This document shows positions 31,138-39,540 of a stretch of 64,000 nucleotides of DNA, piece by piece. Each line of letters begins with the position of its first letter. Position 1 is the first letter of the stretch. A program made the position numbers and the translations under genes. The stretch covers positions 186,001 to 250,000 of the forward strand of contig NZ_SACM01000001.1 of assembly GCF_004004565.1 (NCBI RefSeq). The letters are read 5' to 3'. Origin of the DNA: Inhella crocodyli (GTDB lineage Bacteria > Pseudomonadota > Gammaproteobacteria > Burkholderiales > Burkholderiaceae_C). The notes under the pieces were generated by a model. The model saw only the letters and a program-made list of their open reading frames with translations. It was not told where the DNA came from and did not search any database.

Positions 31138-32196
31138 GTGAACTTGACCCCTTCTCAATGGCGCGCCTTGACCTGGCTGACTTTGGCAGGGGGGCTGCTG
31201 GCCCTGCTGTGGTTGCTGGCGCCGGTGCTGTCGCCGTTTGTGGCGGCGACCGTGCTGGCCTACGCCCTGGCGCCATTGGTCGAGCGCTTGTCGACCCGCA
31301 TGCCCCGGTTGCTCGCGGTGACCTTGGTCGAGGCGGGCGTCATCGCCCTGCTGTTGCTCTTGGTGCTGATGGTGGTGCCCATCCTGGCCAAGGAGCTGCC
31401 TTTGCTGCGCGAGCAGATCCCGGTCATTGCCACGCGCCTGAACGAGAGCCTGGCACCCAAGCTGGCCTCCTTCGGCATCACCCTGGCCTTGGACGTCGCG
31501 TCCATCAAGGAGTTCGTGCTCAAGCATTTGGGCGCCAACAGCGAGGACCTCATGGCGGCCGTGCTGGGTTCGGTGAAGTTGGGCGGCAGCGTGCTCTTGG
31601 CCTTGATCGGCAACCTGGTGCTGATCCCGGTGGTGCTGTTCTACCTGCTGCTCGATTGGCCGCGACTGTTGGCGCGAATCTGGACCTTGGTCCCGCCTCG
31701 CTTTCGGCCCACGGTGGGCGATTTCTTGCGCGAAACCGACGATCTCTTGGGGCACTACCTGCGCGGCCAGCTGATGGTGATGGGCGCCTTGGCGCTCTTC
31801 TACACGGTGGCCTTGGCGCTGGCGGGTTTCGAGTTGGCCGTGCCGCTGGGCGTGCTGACTGGCTTGCTGATCTTCATCCCCTACGTGGGCTTCGGCCTGG
31901 GCCTCGTGCTGAGCCTGCTGGCCGGGGTGCTGCAGTTCGCCAGCCTCTACGGGGTGTTGGCGGTGGCGGTCATTTATGGGCTCGGCCAACTGGTGGAGAG
32001 CCTGTGGCTCACGCCGCGCCTGGTGGGCGAACGCATTGGCCTGTCCCCATTGATGGTGATCTTCGTGCTCTTGGCCTTCGGTCACTTGCTGGGCTTCGTG
32101 GGGGTGCTGGTGGCCTTGCCCTTGTCGGCCATCGGCTTGGTGGCCTTGGCGCGTGCGCGCCGCCGCTACTTGGCCAGTGACCTGTACCTGAAGTGA
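31138..32196 (+). CDS. AI-2E family (PerM/YdiK-like) membrane transporter
   Basis: A 352-residue protein with two N-terminal hairpins, a soluble middle segment (LREQIPVIATRLNESLAPKL) and further helices ending in LGFVGVLVALPLSAI, the conserved AI-2E/PerM C-terminal part. The GTG start at 31138 has an excellent GGAGGA eight bases upstream. Despite the family name, transport of autoinducer-2 has been shown only for a few members; Na+/H+ antiport is reported for others. The substrate here is unknown. It follows murJ by 16 bases. Confidence 0.9.
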   Translation: MNLTPSQWRALTWLTLAGGLLALLWLLAPVLSPFVAATVLAYALAPLVERLSTRMPRLLAVTLVEAGVIALLLLLVLMVVPILAKELPLLREQIPVIATRLNESLAPKLASFGITLALDVASIKEFVLKHLGANSEDLMAAVLGSVKLGGSVLLALIGNLVLIPVVLFYLLLDWPRLLARIWTLVPPRFRPTVGDFLRETDDLLGHYLRGQLMVMGALALFYTVALALAGFELAVPLGVLTGLLIFIPYVGFGLGLVLSLLAGVLQFASLYGVLAVAVIYGLGQLVESLWLTPRLVGERIGLSPLMVIFVLLAFGHLLGFVGVLVALPLSAIGLVALARARRRYLASDLYLK

Positions 32197-32201
32197 GCCC
32201 C

Positions 32202-32879
32202 ATGCCGCAGCAAGTGCCGCTGGACCTGGGGCCGGCCCCCGATCCGAGCTTCGAGCGATTCGTGGCCGCAGGCAACGAATTGCTGCTGGCGCACCTGCAG
32301 GCCCTGACCCCGGGCGAGGCGCCCACCTTGATTTGGGGCCCCTCGGGTGCTGGCAAAACGCACCTGCTGCACGCGGTGGCGCAACGCCAGCAGGCACTCG
32401 GCGCGGTGGTTGCCGCCTTCGGGGCGAGCACGCCGGCGCCCTGGGAGGTGCCGGCCAACGCCCAATGGGTGCTCATCGACGATGCCCACCGGCTGGACGG
32501 CGACCAACAGCACGCGGCCTTCGCCGCCTTCATCGAGGCGGTGGGGCAGGGCGCGACTGTGGTGGCCACCAGCGAGTTGCCTCCGGTGGACCTGCCGCTG
32601 CGCGACGACCTGCGCACCCGCTTGGCCTGGGGCAGCACCTTTGCGCTGGCGCCCCTGGCGGACGAGGCATTGCGCCACTTGCTGCTGCAAGAGGCTCGCC
32701 ACCGCGGCTTGCGCCTGCCCGCGGAGCTTTTGGACTACGTGCTGCTGCGCTTCGAGCGCCACCCCGGGGCCTTGGTCCAGTTGTTGGAACGACTCGATGT
32801 TTACGCGCTGCGTCTGCAGCGCGCCCCCACGGTGCCGCTGCTGCGGCAGATGCTGAACGATGAACCTCACCCTGTTTGA
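32202..32879 (+). CDS. hda: DnaA regulatory inactivator Hda
   Basis: A 225-residue DnaA-like AAA+ protein lacking the DNA-binding domain. The N-terminal QQVPLDLG fits the Hda clamp-binding motif for the beta sliding clamp. Walker A is GPSGAGKT at 46-53 and Walker B is WVLIDDAHRLDG. With clamp loaded on DNA, Hda stimulates ATP hydrolysis by DnaA and prevents re-initiation. A GTG at 32193 overlapping the previous stop is an alternative start, but the ATG at 32202 matches the usual N-terminus. It overlaps the HAD gene by 20 bases. Confidence 0.9.
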   Translation: MPQQVPLDLGPAPDPSFERFVAAGNELLLAHLQALTPGEAPTLIWGPSGAGKTHLLHAVAQRQQALGAVVAAFGASTPAPWEVPANAQWVLIDDAHRLDGDQQHAAFAAFIEAVGQGATVVATSELPPVDLPLRDDLRTRLAWGSTFALAPLADEALRHLLLQEARHRGLRLPAELLDYVLLRFERHPGALVQLLERLDVYALRLQRAPTVPLLRQMLNDEPHPV

Positions 32880-33528
32880 CCTGGACGGCACGCTGCTGCC
32901 CTTCGACTCCGACCACGCCTTTGGCCAGTTCTTGGTCGATCACGGCTGGGCCGACGGCGCCGATTGGGCGGCGCGGAACGACCAGTTCTACGCCGACTAC
33001 TGCGCCGGGCAGTTGGACCAAGCGGCCTACATCGATTTCGCCACCAGTGCGTGGCGGCATCGACCCCTGCCCGAGGCGGAGGCGATGCGCGAGCGATTCA
33101 TGGCCGAGGTGGTCCGCCCGGGCCTGCACGACAATGCGCGCTCGCTGGTGCGGCGCCACCAAGCGGCGGGCGACCTGGTCGCCCTGGTGACGGCGACCAA
33201 TGAGTTCGTGACGGCGCCCATCGCCGCGGCCTTCGGGATCGAGCACCTGATCGCCGTGGAACTGGAGCGGGAAGCCGATGGACGATTCAGTGGGCGCATC
33301 CAAGGGGTGCCGTCGTTCCAGGCCGGGAAAATCACGCGGGTTCGCGCGTGGCTGTCGGGCCTGGGGCATCGATGGGAAGACTTCGCGGAGACCCGCTGTT
33401 ACAGCGACTCCCCCAATGACCTGCCGTTGCTGGAAGCCGTGAGCCACCCGGTGGCCACGAACCCCAGCCCGGCGTTGGAAGCCACGGCGCTGTCGCGCGG
33501 CTGGCCTGTCCTGAGACTCTTTGCATGA
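32860..33528 (+). CDS. HAD-IB (SerB-like) phosphatase
   Basis: A 222-residue haloacid-dehalogenase-superfamily enzyme. Motif I is FDLDGTLL with Asp7/Asp9, motif II lies in VTATNEF, and motif III/IV is CYSDSPNDLPLL. The subgroup I-B cap and overall size match the HAD-IB proteins commonly encoded between hda and pcnB in Burkholderiales, sometimes annotated as phosphoserine-phosphatase-like. The substrate is not defined. It overlaps hda by 20 bases and pcnB by ATGA. Confidence 0.92.
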   Translation: MNLTLFDLDGTLLPFDSDHAFGQFLVDHGWADGADWAARNDQFYADYCAGQLDQAAYIDFATSAWRHRPLPEAEAMRERFMAEVVRPGLHDNARSLVRRHQAAGDLVALVTATNEFVTAPIAAAFGIEHLIAVELEREADGRFSGRIQGVPSFQAGKITRVRAWLSGLGHRWEDFAETRCYSDSPNDLPLLEAVSHPVATNPSPALEATALSRGWPVLRLFA

Positions 33529-35072
33529 TCAAGAAGTTCATCAACCGCCTGCTGGGCAAAGACGCCGCCAAGCCGGTCACGGTCCTGGGCACGCGCACCG
33601 AGGTGGGCGTGGCCGAGCACGGCATCGACCCCAGCCTCCTGGACGAGCGCGCCACCCGCGTCGTGAAGACCTTGCAAGAAGCCGGCTTCGAGGCCTACAT
33701 CGTGGGCGGGGCGGTTCGTGACTTGCTGTTGGGGCGGCGGCCCAAAGACTTCGACGTGGCCACCAACGCCACGCCGGAACAGGTCAAGAGCCTGTTCAAA
33801 CGCGCCTTCATCATCGGCCGCCGTTTCCGCATCGTGCACGTCGTGTACGGGCGCGGACGCGAGCACGAGGTCATCGAGGTGTCGACCTTCCGCGCTTTGC
33901 TCACCGAGTCCAGCGCCCAGCGCGTCACGGGCAACGAGAAAACCAGCAAGAGCGAGTTGGCCGGCAAAAGCCATGTGGTGGATGAAAGCGGGCGGGTGCT
34001 GCGCGACAACGTGTGGGGCCCTCAGGTCGAAGACGCCGCCCGGCGGGACTTCACCATCAACGCGATGTACTACGACCCGGCGCGCCAGATGGTGGTCGAC
34101 TACCACGGCGGCTTGAAGGACATCCGCGCCAAGCTGCTGCGCATGATCGGCGACCCCGAAACGCGCTACCGCGAGGATCCGGTGCGCATCCTGCGAGTCG
34201 TGCGATTCGCCGCCAAGCTGGGCTTCGCCATCGAGCCGGCCACCCGTGCGCCCATCGTGGCCTGCGCCAAGCAACTGCCTGAGGTGCCGATCTCGCGCCT
34301 GTTCGACGAGATGGTGAAGCTGCTGCAGACCGGGCATGGCCTGGCCAGCTTGGAAACCTTGAAGGCCCAAGGGTTGGGGCGCGGGCTCTTCCCGGTGCTC
34401 GACGCCGTGCTGCAGGCCGACGGCAGCCTGCCCGAGGGGCCCCGGGGCGCCTTCGTGCGCCAGGCCTTGCAGGACACGGACGCCCGCGTGGCCGACGGTC
34501 GCTCGGTGGCGCCCAGCTTCTTGCTGGCCTGCTTGCTGTGGCACGAGGTCAAGTCGCGGTGGCAGGCGCTGCGTGCCAAGGGCGAGCCGCCCGTGCCGGC
34601 GCTCCAGCAAGCCATCGACCAGGTGTTCGATGCCCGCGTGGGCGACATCTCCGGCCGTGGGAAGTTGGCCGCCGACATGCGAGAGATCTGGCTCATGCAG
34701 CCCCGTTTCGAGCGTCGTGGCGGGTCGGGGCCCTATGGGTTGGTGGAGCAGCCGCGCTACCGGGCCGGCTTCGACTTCTTGCGCCTGCGGGCCGATGTCG
34801 GTGACGCCGATCCGGCCTTGGCCGACTGGTGGGAAGACTTCGCGCTGGGCAGCGACGACGACCGTGCCGCCCTGATCGAAGACGCCAAGGCGGCCGAACG
34901 CCAGGTGCGCCAGCACCGTGCCACCGCGCCTTCGGGCCCCGAGGGCGACGAAGCGGCCGGTCCCGAGCCCCTGGCCGGCCCCGCCAAGAAGCGGCGCCGT
35001 CGGCGTCGGCCCAGCAAGGGGCGGGGCGACGGTGGCGCGGGTGAGCCCGGCGCAGCGGCTGGCGGCGCGTGA
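33525..35072 (+). CDS. pcnB: Poly(A) polymerase I
   Basis: A 515-residue nucleotidyltransferase adding poly(A) tails that mark RNA for decay. The catalytic site is seen in YIVGGAVRDLLLGRRPKDFDVATNAT (GGAVRD at 61-66, DFD metal ligands at 75-77) and the RRDFTINAMYYDP segment. A very basic C-terminal tail (KKRRRRRRPSKGRGDGG) would bind RNA. Proteins with this catalytic core can be CCA-adding enzymes; the N-terminal IKKFINRLLG and basic tail favour PcnB. Confidence 0.94.
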   Translation: MIKKFINRLLGKDAAKPVTVLGTRTEVGVAEHGIDPSLLDERATRVVKTLQEAGFEAYIVGGAVRDLLLGRRPKDFDVATNATPEQVKSLFKRAFIIGRRFRIVHVVYGRGREHEVIEVSTFRALLTESSAQRVTGNEKTSKSELAGKSHVVDESGRVLRDNVWGPQVEDAARRDFTINAMYYDPARQMVVDYHGGLKDIRAKLLRMIGDPETRYREDPVRILRVVRFAAKLGFAIEPATRAPIVACAKQLPEVPISRLFDEMVKLLQTGHGLASLETLKAQGLGRGLFPVLDAVLQADGSLPEGPRGAFVRQALQDTDARVADGRSVAPSFLLACLLWHEVKSRWQALRAKGEPPVPALQQAIDQVFDARVGDISGRGKLAADMREIWLMQPRFERRGGSGPYGLVEQPRYRAGFDFLRLRADVGDADPALADWWEDFALGSDDDRAALIEDAKAAERQVRQHRATAPSGPEGDEAAGPEPLAGPAKKRRRRRRPSKGRGDGGAGEPGAAAGGA

Positions 35073-35581
35073 GCGTTTGGGCTTACGTCGGCCTCGGGGC
35101 CAACTTGGGCGACGCCGAAGCCAACGTTCGGCAAGCCGCGCAGCACTTGGCGGCCGTGGCCAGCGTGCGCCAAGTCATTCTGTCTCCGCTCTACCGCAGC
35201 GCGCCGGTGGACGCCAGCGGGCCTGACTTCGTCAACGCCGTGGCCGCCGTGTGGACCGACCTCGAGCCCGAGGCACTGTTGGATGCCCTGCAGGCCATCG
35301 AAACACGGCAGGGCCGCGAGCGCCCGTACCGCAACGCCCCCCGGACCCTGGACCTGGACCTGCTGTTGCACGGGGACGCGGTGCGGTCGACGCCTCGCCT
35401 GACCTTGCCGCACCCGCGCCTGCACGAGCGGGCGTTCGTCTTGCGGCCCTTGCTGGACCTGGCGCCCGACATGGCGACGCCGGCCCTGGGGCCGCTGGAA
35501 GCGCACCTGCCTGGCGTGGCCGGTCAGGCCTTGTCGCGGCTGGACGACACGCCGGCTGCGGGGCTCACTTTCCGAGGCTGA
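35069..35581 (+). CDS. folK: 2-amino-4-hydroxy-6-hydroxymethyldihydropteridine pyrophosphokinase
   Basis: A 170-residue HPPK of folate biosynthesis that transfers pyrophosphate from ATP to hydroxymethyldihydropterin. Seen are YVGLGANLGDAEANV at the N-terminus and the signature RPYRNAPRTLDLDLLL followed by LPHPRLHERAFVLRPL. The GTG start overlaps the pcnB stop as GTGA. Its 3' end overlaps the convergent membrane-protein gene by 17 bases. Confidence 0.96.
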   Translation: MSVWAYVGLGANLGDAEANVRQAAQHLAAVASVRQVILSPLYRSAPVDASGPDFVNAVAAVWTDLEPEALLDALQAIETRQGRERPYRNAPRTLDLDLLLHGDAVRSTPRLTLPHPRLHERAFVLRPLLDLAPDMATPALGPLEAHLPGVAGQALSRLDDTPAAGLTFRG

Positions 35582-35981
35582 GCTCGAAGTAGCGCTGCGC
35601 GGCGAACACGATCGCCGACATCAGGCTGGCGCCCCCGCACAGCAAGCCGGCAATGGCCGCCAAGATGGGGGCCCAGCGCGCGTCGGGAGCCGCTTGCCCC
35701 GGGTTGTGGCGGGCGTTCCAACGCTCGTCGGACGTCAGCGCGAAGACGATGGCGGTCAAGCCGCCTTGGGCCAGCATCAAACCCAAGACGGGCAAGCCCC
35801 AGGTCGCCCAGGCGTCGTCGGGGCCCACGGCCTCGAAGCGGCGCAGGGCCACCAAGCCAAACAGGGTCGGCCAGGGGTAGAACCACAGCCAACGGTCGCG
35901 CAAACCGTACAGGTAGGCGCGGTGCAAGCCCAGGCTGCCAAAGAGCAGGGCGGACCAAGCGGCAATTCCTTTGGTCTTCAT
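35565..35981 (-). CDS. Small membrane protein (TM2-domain-like)
   Basis: A 138-residue protein with about four hydrophobic helices. The N-terminal part, SALLFGSLGLHRAYLYGLRDRWLWFYPWPTLFGL, resembles the TM2 pattern (G-x-x-G-x-H-R-x-Y-L-x-G then aromatic helix), but the similarity is short. No catalytic motif is visible. The start overlaps the acetyltransferase stop as ATGA, and the end runs 17 bases into convergent folK. Function unknown. Confidence 0.75.
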   Translation of the reverse strand: MKTKGIAAWSALLFGSLGLHRAYLYGLRDRWLWFYPWPTLFGLVALRRFEAVGPDDAWATWGLPVLGLMLAQGGLTAIVFALTSDERWNARHNPGQAAPDARWAPILAAIAGLLCGGASLMSAIVFAAQRYFELSLGK

Positions 35982-36538
35982 GCGGCCGGCTCCGAGTCGC
36001 CCACGCCCAAGGCACGCTGCATGAACACCACGTCGAGCCAACGCTCGAACTTCCACCCCGCCGCCTGCATGGTGCCCATGTCCCGGAAGCCCAGCGCACG
36101 GTGCACGCCGATGGAGCCCGCGTTGGCGCTGTCGCCGATCACCGCCACCATTTGGCGAGCGCCGGCGGCTTCGCAGCGCGCGATCAACTCGGCCAGCAGC
36201 AATCGGCCCACGCCTTGGCCTTGCGCAGCCGGGGCCAAGTAGATGGAGTCTTCCAGGCAAAAGCGGTAGGCCATGCGAGGACGGAAGTAGTTGGCGTAGG
36301 CGTAGCCCAGAACCTGGCCGTCGCGTTCGGCCACCAGGTAAGGCAGTTGGCGCCCCAGCACTTCGGCACGGCGGCGGGCCATCTCGTCGACGTCGGGGGC
36401 GTCCAGTTCGAAGGTGCCGGTGCCGTGCAGGACGGCGTGGGCGTAAATCGCGGCAATCGCCGGCAGGTCGTTGTCGACGCTGTTGCGGATCAAGAGAGGG
36501 GCGTGATCGGTGTCACGCAGGGGGGAGGGGGCACTCAT
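35978..36538 (-). CDS. GNAT N-acetyltransferase (phosphinothricin-acetyltransferase-like)
   Basis: A 186-residue GNAT enzyme. The acetyl-CoA pyrophosphate loop is YLAPAAQGQGVGRLLLAELI. The N-terminal NDLPAIAAIYAHAVLHGTGTFEL and the FCLEDSIYL and GFRDMGTMQAAGWKFERWLDVVFMQ segments are diagnostic of the PAT/Bar/YncA group. Members acetylate methionine sulfone, methionine sulfoximine and phosphinothricin-like amines. The natural substrate is unknown. It is divergent from rpsP. Confidence 0.92.
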   Translation of the reverse strand: MSAPSPLRDTDHAPLLIRNSVDNDLPAIAAIYAHAVLHGTGTFELDAPDVDEMARRRAEVLGRQLPYLVAERDGQVLGYAYANYFRPRMAYRFCLEDSIYLAPAAQGQGVGRLLLAELIARCEAAGARQMVAVIGDSANAGSIGVHRALGFRDMGTMQAAGWKFERWLDVVFMQRALGVGDSEPAA

Positions 36539-36551
36539 GTGGGCTTCTGTC

Positions 36552-36557
36552 TATAAT
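36552..36557 (+). promoter_or_regulatory. -10 element of the rpsP operon
   Basis: A perfect TATAAT is in the gap between the GNAT gene and rpsP. The hexamer 17 bases upstream (GGGCAC) is not a -35, so the promoter may depend on an activator or on strong discriminator context. It implies a transcript leader of about 150 bases before the rpsP start. Confidence 0.5.
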
Positions 36558-36575
36558 CGGCGGCTTTGCGCACTG

Positions 36576-36638
36576 GCCACTTTGTGAACAAGGTGGCGTA
36601 TCTACGGCGCGCATCCTAGGCGCTTGGCGAAAGCCGAG
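36576..36638 (+). promoter_or_regulatory. Structured 5' leader of rpsP
   Basis: Two hairpins are readable in the leader. GCCACTTTG (36576-36584) pairs with CAAGGTGGC (36589-36597) with one G-U pair and a TGAA loop. CTTGGC (36623-36628) pairs with GCCGAG (36633-36638) around a GAAA tetraloop of the GNRA class. Long structured leaders of ribosomal-protein operons often bind a product protein; that role here is inferred. Confidence 0.45.
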
Positions 36639-36716
36639 TCCTGCTGTTTGGTTCTGCTTGCCCCTGAAGTGTCCCTGGTGCGGGTGAACTGCCTTGTTTT
36701 TTGAAAGACATCAATC

Positions 36717-36968
36717 ATGGTCGTGATCCGTCTCGCACGCGGTGGCTCGAAGAAGCGCCCGTTCTACAGCATCGTGGTGGCCCCCAAGCAAGAGCGCCGC
36801 GATGGCCGCTTCATCGAGCGCGTGGGCTTCTACAACCCCGTGGCTTCCGGCAACGCCGAGTCCCTGCGCGTTGCGCTGGACCGCGTCGCCCACTGGACCG
36901 GCGTTGGCGCTCAACTGAGCCCCACCGTCGAGCGCCTGGTCAAGCAAGCGCAAAAGGCTGCTGCCTAA
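36717..36968 (+). CDS. rpsP: 30S ribosomal protein S16
   Basis: An 83-residue basic ribosomal protein with the conserved [20 protein letters not shown] start, [15 protein letters not shown] and [17 protein letters not shown]16 stabilises the 16S 5' domain. It is first in rpsP–rimM–trmD–rplS, the standard proteobacterial order. The start is ATG at 36717. Confidence 0.98.
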   Translation: MVVIRLARGGSKKRPFYSIVVAPKQERRDGRFIERVGFYNPVASGNAESLRVALDRVAHWTGVGAQLSPTVERLVKQAQKAAA

Positions 36969-36978
36969 GCAGACGCCC

Positions 36979-37542
36979 ATGACGACGCCGATGCCGGCCG
37001 ACGCGATTGCCGTCGGTCGTATCGCTGGCGCGTTCGGGATCAAAGGCTGGATCAAGGTCCAGCCTTTTTCTTTGGACGCGTCCGCTTTGTTCGCCAGCAA
37101 GACCTGGTGGTTGAGCAGCGACACCCCTCGGCCGCAAGCACTGCCGTCCGCCTTCCAGGTGTTGGCACTTCGCGAGCAGGGCGACCTGTTGGTGGCCCAA
37201 GTCGAAGGGGTGCTGGACCGCAACGCCGCCGAGGCGCTGCGCGGGGTCAACCTGCACGTGCCCCGCTCCGCGTTTCCGAAGACGCCGGACGGCGAGTTCT
37301 ACTGGATCGACCTGATCGGATTGAGCGTGCTCAACCGCGAAGGGCAACCGGTTGGGACCGTGATCGGCTTGATCGACACCGGCCCCCATGCCGTGTTGCG
37401 CATCGCCCCGCCGGGCCTGGCTGCGCCCACGCCAGCGCAAGAGGTGCTGATTCCTTTCGTCTCGCGCTACGGCTGCGATGTGGACCTGGCCGCGGGCCGC
37501 ATCACCGTCGATTGGCAGTTGGACTGGCAAGACGCGGAGTGA
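36979..37542 (+). CDS. rimM: Ribosome maturation factor RimM
   Basis: A 187-residue 16S processing factor. The N-terminal RimM barrel shows [20 protein letters not shown], and the linker and PRC-barrel part show [40 protein letters not shown] and ITVDWQLDW. RimM binds S19 and assists 30S head maturation. It is ten bases after rpsP. Confidence 0.97.
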   Translation: MTTPMPADAIAVGRIAGAFGIKGWIKVQPFSLDASALFASKTWWLSSDTPRPQALPSAFQVLALREQGDLLVAQVEGVLDRNAAEALRGVNLHVPRSAFPKTPDGEFYWIDLIGLSVLNREGQPVGTVIGLIDTGPHAVLRIAPPGLAAPTPAQEVLIPFVSRYGCDVDLAAGRITVDWQLDWQDAE

Positions 37543-37546
37543 CGCG

Positions 37547-38290
37547 GTGCGCTTCGACCTGCTGACGCTGTTCCCGGAGTTGATCGCCCCGCACTTGGTG
37601 CACGGCATCAACCGCCGGGCCTTTGCCAGCGGTCAGGTCGACGTGAGGTGTTGGAACCCGCGGGACTATGCCGAGGACAACTACCGCCGGGTCGACGACC
37701 GGCCCTTTGGAGGCGGGCCCGGCATGGTGATGCTGGTCGAGCCTTTGGAGCGCGCGCTACGAGCGGCGCAAGCCGATCGAGGGGCGCCGGCGCCGGTGGT
37801 TCATTTCAGCCCGGCCGGGCAGCGCATGACCCAGGCCGAGGTGCGGGAATGGGCGGCCTCTGACGGCGCCATATTGGTGTGCGGTCGCTACGAGGGCATC
37901 GATCAGCGCTTCATCGACCGCCACGTCACGCACGAAATCAGCCTGGGCGACTTCGTGCTCAGCGGGGGCGAGTTGCCCGCCTTGGCGCTGCTCGACGCCG
38001 TCGCGCGCTTGCAGCCTGGGGTGCTGGGCGACGCTGCCTCGCACCAACAGGACAGTTTCTCGGCGGGCTTGCTGGATTGCCCGCATTACAGCCGTCCCGA
38101 ACGCCTGGGCGACGCCGCCGTCCCGGACGTGCTGCTCAGTGGCCACCACGCCCACATCGAGCGTTGGCGGCGAGAGCAGTCGCTGCGGCTCAGCGCGGAG
38201 CGCCGGCCGGACCTGATCGAGGCCGCTCGCGCGGCGGGCCTGCTCAGCCGACAGGACGAGGCGTACCTCGGTCGCTTGCTGCAGGACTGA
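37547..38290 (+). CDS. trmD: tRNA (guanine-N1)-methyltransferase
   Basis: A 247-residue SPOUT methyltransferase making m1G37 in tRNAs reading CNN codons. Seen are [11 protein letters not shown] at the start, [16 protein letters not shown], and the trefoil-knot SAM site [13 protein letters not shown] with [16 protein letters not shown]. Homology starts at a GTG at 37547, preceded by GGAG in the rimM stop region; upstream in-frame codons are not conserved. Confidence 0.96.
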   Translation: MRFDLLTLFPELIAPHLVHGINRRAFASGQVDVRCWNPRDYAEDNYRRVDDRPFGGGPGMVMLVEPLERALRAAQADRGAPAPVVHFSPAGQRMTQAEVREWAASDGAILVCGRYEGIDQRFIDRHVTHEISLGDFVLSGGELPALALLDAVARLQPGVLGDAASHQQDSFSAGLLDCPHYSRPERLGDAAVPDVLLSGHHAHIERWRREQSLRLSAERRPDLIEAARAAGLLSRQDEAYLGRLLQD

Positions 38291-38297
38291 CCTCGGG

Positions 38298-38340
38298 TAT
38301 ACTCGAAGGCTTTTCGATCCTCTACTGGGCCACTTTGAGA
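38298..38340 (+). promoter_or_regulatory. Intergenic leader before rplS with possible internal promoter
   Basis: TATACT at 38298-38303 could be an internal -10 (TTGCTG lies 16 bases upstream). It is followed by TCGAA-N5-TTCGA and by ACTGGGCCACTTTGAGA at 38324-38340. The last segment closely resembles CACTGGCCACTTTGTGAA in the rpsP leader (36571-36588). The function is not known. Confidence 0.35.
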
Positions 38341-38368
38341 GCGCCAGCACGATCACACGGAGAAACCC

Positions 38369-38722
38369 ATGGACTTGATCCAAACCCTCGAACAAGAAGA
38401 AATCGCCCGTCTGAACAAGACCATCCCGGCCTTCGCCCCCGGCGACACCGTGATCGTCAGCGTCAACGTGGTGGAAGGCACCCGCAAGCGCGTGCAGGCC
38501 TTTGAAGGCGTCGTGATCGCCAAGCGCAACCGCGGCCTGAACAGCAGCTTCATCGTGCGCAAGATCTCCAGCGGCGAAGGCGTGGAGCGCACGTTCCAGC
38601 TGTACAGCCCGCTGATCGCCTCGATCGAAGTCAAGCGCCGCGGCGATGTGCGCCGTGCCAAGCTGTACTACCTGCGCAGCCGCTCGGGCAAGAGCGCCCG
38701 CATCAAGGAAAAGCTGGCCTGA
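38369..38722 (+). CDS. rplS: 50S ribosomal protein L19
   Basis: A 117-residue ribosomal protein at the 30S/50S interface. It has [41 protein letters not shown] and the C-terminal [16 protein letters not shown], all standard. A GGAG ribosome site precedes the ATG. It is the last gene of the operon, followed by a strong terminator. Confidence 0.98.
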   Translation: MDLIQTLEQEEIARLNKTIPAFAPGDTVIVSVNVVEGTRKRVQAFEGVVIAKRNRGLNSSFIVRKISSGEGVERTFQLYSPLIASIEVKRRGDVRRAKLYYLRSRSGKSARIKEKLA

Positions 38723-38755
38723 TTCGCCGTCCGGCGATCGTGCCCCAGCACCTGC

Positions 38756-38785
38756 AAAGCCGCCCTCGGGCGGCTTTGTCGTTTT
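38756..38785 (+). terminator. Terminator of the rpsP–rplS operon
   Basis: AAAGCCGCCC (38756-38765) and GGGCGGCTTT (38768-38777) form a near-continuous GC-rich stem followed by GTCGTTTT. It lies 34 bases after the rplS stop and before the Nudix gene, separating the two units. Confidence 0.88.
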
Positions 38786-38808
38786 CACGCCCCTGGTGGG
38801 TGGGCCCT

Positions 38809-39540
38809 ATGCTGCGCGCCGTGACCGGAGCCCGACCCATCTTGAACCCCCGCGAGGTGCCGGTGTCCGGCATCGACGCGCACTTGCCCGCCTTGCCTGC
38901 CGAGCGTTTGGCCCCCGAGGCGCTGCGGCGCCACTGGGCGACCGTCCCCTTGGCCGCGCCCGAGCGGCCCGGCGATGGCAATCGCTTCCCCGGCCGCGCA
39001 CCGCGCGCGGCGGCGGTTTTGGTGCCCTTGGTGCAGCGGGCGGAGGGGCTGTCGGTCCTGTTGACCCGCCGCACCGAGGCCTTGCGGGACCACGCCGGCC
39101 AGATCAGCTTTCCAGGTGGCAGCGTGGACCCGACCGATGCGAATGCCTGGGCCGCGGCCTTGCGCGAGGCCGAGGAAGAGATCGGGCTGGCCCGGCAATT
39201 CGTGGAGCCGCTGGGCCAACTGCCGGTGTACTCCACCGTGACAGCCTTCGAGGTCACCCCGTGTGTCGGGTTGGTGGCGCCCGGGTTCGAGCTGCGTTTG
39301 CAATCCGGCGAGGTGGACGAGGCCTTTGAGGTGCCGCTGCCCTACTTGATGAATCCGGCGCACCACCGCCGGCATCGCATGCAGTTCCTCGGCGTGGAGC
39401 GCGAGTTCTTGTCGATGCCCTGGCCCGACGAGTCGGGCTACTTCATCTGGGGGGCCACCGCGGCCATGCTTCGCAACCTTTACCACCAGTTGTCGCAGGA
39501 CCGAGCCGGGTTGGAGCCCGCCTCTATGATTTCTCCATGA
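38809..39540 (+). CDS. CoA pyrophosphatase-type Nudix hydrolase
   Basis: A 243-residue Nudix enzyme. The CoA-specific motif LLTRRTEALRDHAGQISFPGG runs directly into the Nudix box ALREAEEEIGL, as in E. coli NudL and the UPF0035 signature; such enzymes split coenzyme A into phosphopantetheine and ADP. An open frame reaches back into the rplS terminator; the ATG at 38809, after a GGTGGG stretch, is the better start. It overlaps the CobD/CbiB-like gene as ATGA. Confidence 0.9.
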   Translation: MLRAVTGARPILNPREVPVSGIDAHLPALPAERLAPEALRRHWATVPLAAPERPGDGNRFPGRAPRAAAVLVPLVQRAEGLSVLLTRRTEALRDHAGQISFPGGSVDPTDANAWAAALREAEEEIGLARQFVEPLGQLPVYSTVTAFEVTPCVGLVAPGFELRLQSGEVDEAFEVPLPYLMNPAHHRRHRMQFLGVEREFLSMPWPDESGYFIWGATAAMLRNLYHQLSQDRAGLEPASMISP

